The notes under the pieces were generated by a model. The model saw nothing but the letters and a program-made list of their open reading frames with translations. It did not search any database and was not told the origin of the DNA. This document shows, one piece after another, positions 5,574-6,471 of a stretch of DNA of 6,471 nucleotides (positions are counted from its first letter, which is position 1; the number at the start of each line of letters is the position of its first letter). The stretch comes from an uncultured bacterium (lineage in GTDB: Bacteria > Oederibacteriota > PGYV01 > CAILUR01), in NCBI GenBank assembly GCA_903837445.1, contig CAILUR010000231.1, forward strand, positions 1-6,471, in the 5' to 3' direction. The position numbers and the translations under genes are program-made.

Positions 5574-6471
5574 AAGTTTCAGTAATAGGCGCTGGTGGCT
5601 GGGGCACCACCCTTGCGGTATTATTAAATGAAAACGGGCACGAAGTAACTCTTTGGGAGTTTTTCAAAGAGTATGCGGAAGAAATGCAAAAGACCCGTGA
5701 AAATACGAAATTTTTAAAAGGCATAAAGATTCCTGAAACGATAAGTATCACTAATGATATGAAAAAAGCCGTGGAGACATCGCAGGTCTTGGTTATGGCA
5801 GTGCCTTCCCATGTGATGCGGTCAGCCCTCGGTTCAATTAAAAAATTCAACTACAAAAATAAAATCATAGTCAGTGTCACAAAAGGGATAGAACAAGAAA
5901 CCTTAATGCGTATGTCACAGGTGGTACAAAAAGTTCTTGGCAAAGTAAAGTTCTGCGCCTTGACTGGACCTTCCCACGCTGAAGAGGTCTCTCGCAAAGT
6001 GCCTACAGTGGTAGTGGCTGCCTCAAAAGATAGAAAGACCGCTCAAATTATTCAACACCTTTTTACTGCCGATTATTTTAGAGTATATACCCACAAAGAT
6101 CTTTTGGGGGCGGAACTCGGAGGTAGTATAAAAAATGTTATTGCCATAGCCGCTGGGGTGATAGATGGGCTTGGCGCTGGGGACAATACAAAAGCCGCTC
6201 TTATGACAAGAGGGCTTGCTGAAATGACAAGACTTGGCGTGAGAATGGGTGCTAAAAGAGAAACTTTCGCTGGGCTCGCAGGGATGGGGGATCTTATAGT
6301 GACTTGTGCTAGCCAACATTCCAGAAATCGCGCTGTAGGAGAACTGCTCGGCAAAGGAAAAAAAATAGCCGAAATTTTAAATTCAATGGAAATGGTGGCG
6401 GAAGGCGTAAAGACGACCTTGTCCGCATACAAACTTTCTAAAAAGTATAAAGTGGAAATGCCTATTACCGA
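5570..6471 (+). CDS. gpsA: Glycerol-3-phosphate dehydrogenase [NAD(P)+] GpsA, 3' end beyond window
   Basis: GpsA reduces dihydroxyacetone phosphate to sn-glycerol-3-phosphate with NAD(P)H in the cytoplasm, supplying PlsY. The reading frame starts at the ATG overlapping the plsY stop and stays open for 300 complete codons to the window edge. Family length is about 330-340, so roughly the last 30-40 residues are missing here. Visible marks are the Rossmann GAGGWGT (7-13), VPSH (78-81), VTKGIE (103-108, Lys105), the GPSHAEEV segment (133-140), GGSIKNV (184-190, catalytic Lys188), TRGLAEM (213-219), GLAGMGDLIVTC (235-246), HSRNR (250-254) and VAEGV (276-280). GGAAAGGGG (5556-5564), inside the end of plsY, acts as ribosome binding site. 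No defect is seen in the visible part. Three sizeable minus-strand open frames here are shadows of this gene. Confidence 0.97.
   Translation, partial: MKVSVIGAGGWGTTLAVLLNENGHEVTLWEFFKEYAEEMQKTRENTKFLKGIKIPETISITNDMKKAVETSQVLVMAVPSHVMRSALGSIKKFNYKNKIIVSVTKGIEQETLMRMSQVVQKVLGKVKFCALTGPSHAEEVSRKVPTVVVAASKDRKTAQIIQHLFTADYFRVYTHKDLLGAELGGSIKNVIAIAAGVIDGLGAGDNTKAALMTRGLAEMTRLGVRMGAKRETFAGLAGMGDLIVTCASQHSRNRAVGELLGKGKKIAEILNSMEMVAEGVKTTLSAYKLSKKYKVEMPIT

Noticed and set aside
5476..6432. Minus-strand open frames of 98-124 residues opposite gpsA
   Set aside because: They overlap each other and the clear GpsA reading frame. Their Ser/Pro-rich translations are typical of the antisense of a coding strand.

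Overview
The window reads as an AT-rich bacterial chromosome segment with standard code, densely packed, every supported gene on the + strand. A Gram-negative-type envelope is suggested by a predicted lipoprotein and by a secreted enzyme ending in a FlgD-like/sorting-type beta domain. That tail style is common in Elusimicrobiota, Fibrobacterota, Bacteroidota and related lineages. An Elusimicrobiota-like source is my best guess, but nothing here proves it. No mobile element, CRISPR array, rRNA or tRNA is visible.

Left half (1-3436): after a probable 15-residue tail of an upstream gene, there is a carbohydrate-active cluster. It holds a GH18 enzyme with no export signal (91-1134), a second GH18 with signal peptide and C-terminal FlgD-like domain (1228-2631, GTG start), and a GH16-fold lipoprotein with an intact E-I-D-I-E catalytic motif (2660-3436). 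A good sigma70-type promoter (1159-1187) lies between the two GH18 genes, so the secreted GH18 and the GH16 lipoprotein probably form one transcription unit. The three products are predicted to act in cytoplasm, outside the cell and at the membrane surface. This fits stepwise use of an N-acetylglucosamine polymer plus a beta-glucan (for example fungal or arthropod-derived material), or remodelling of the cell's own envelope.

Right half (3437-6471): a 166-bp intergenic region with candidate promoters (best: extended -10 at 3558-3566) precedes a housekeeping operon, der-plsY-gpsA. Der is a double-GTPase ribosome assembly factor. PlsY and GpsA are successive partners in phospholipid synthesis: GpsA makes sn-glycerol-3-phosphate and PlsY acylates it. 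plsY and gpsA overlap by 4 bp (ATGA). gpsA runs off the window end after 300 codons.

I found no convincing new system. The points most worth a second look are the compartment split of the tandem GH18 paralogues, the GH16 active-site type, the sorting-like tail, and the Pro-to-Glu change in both P-loops of Der.
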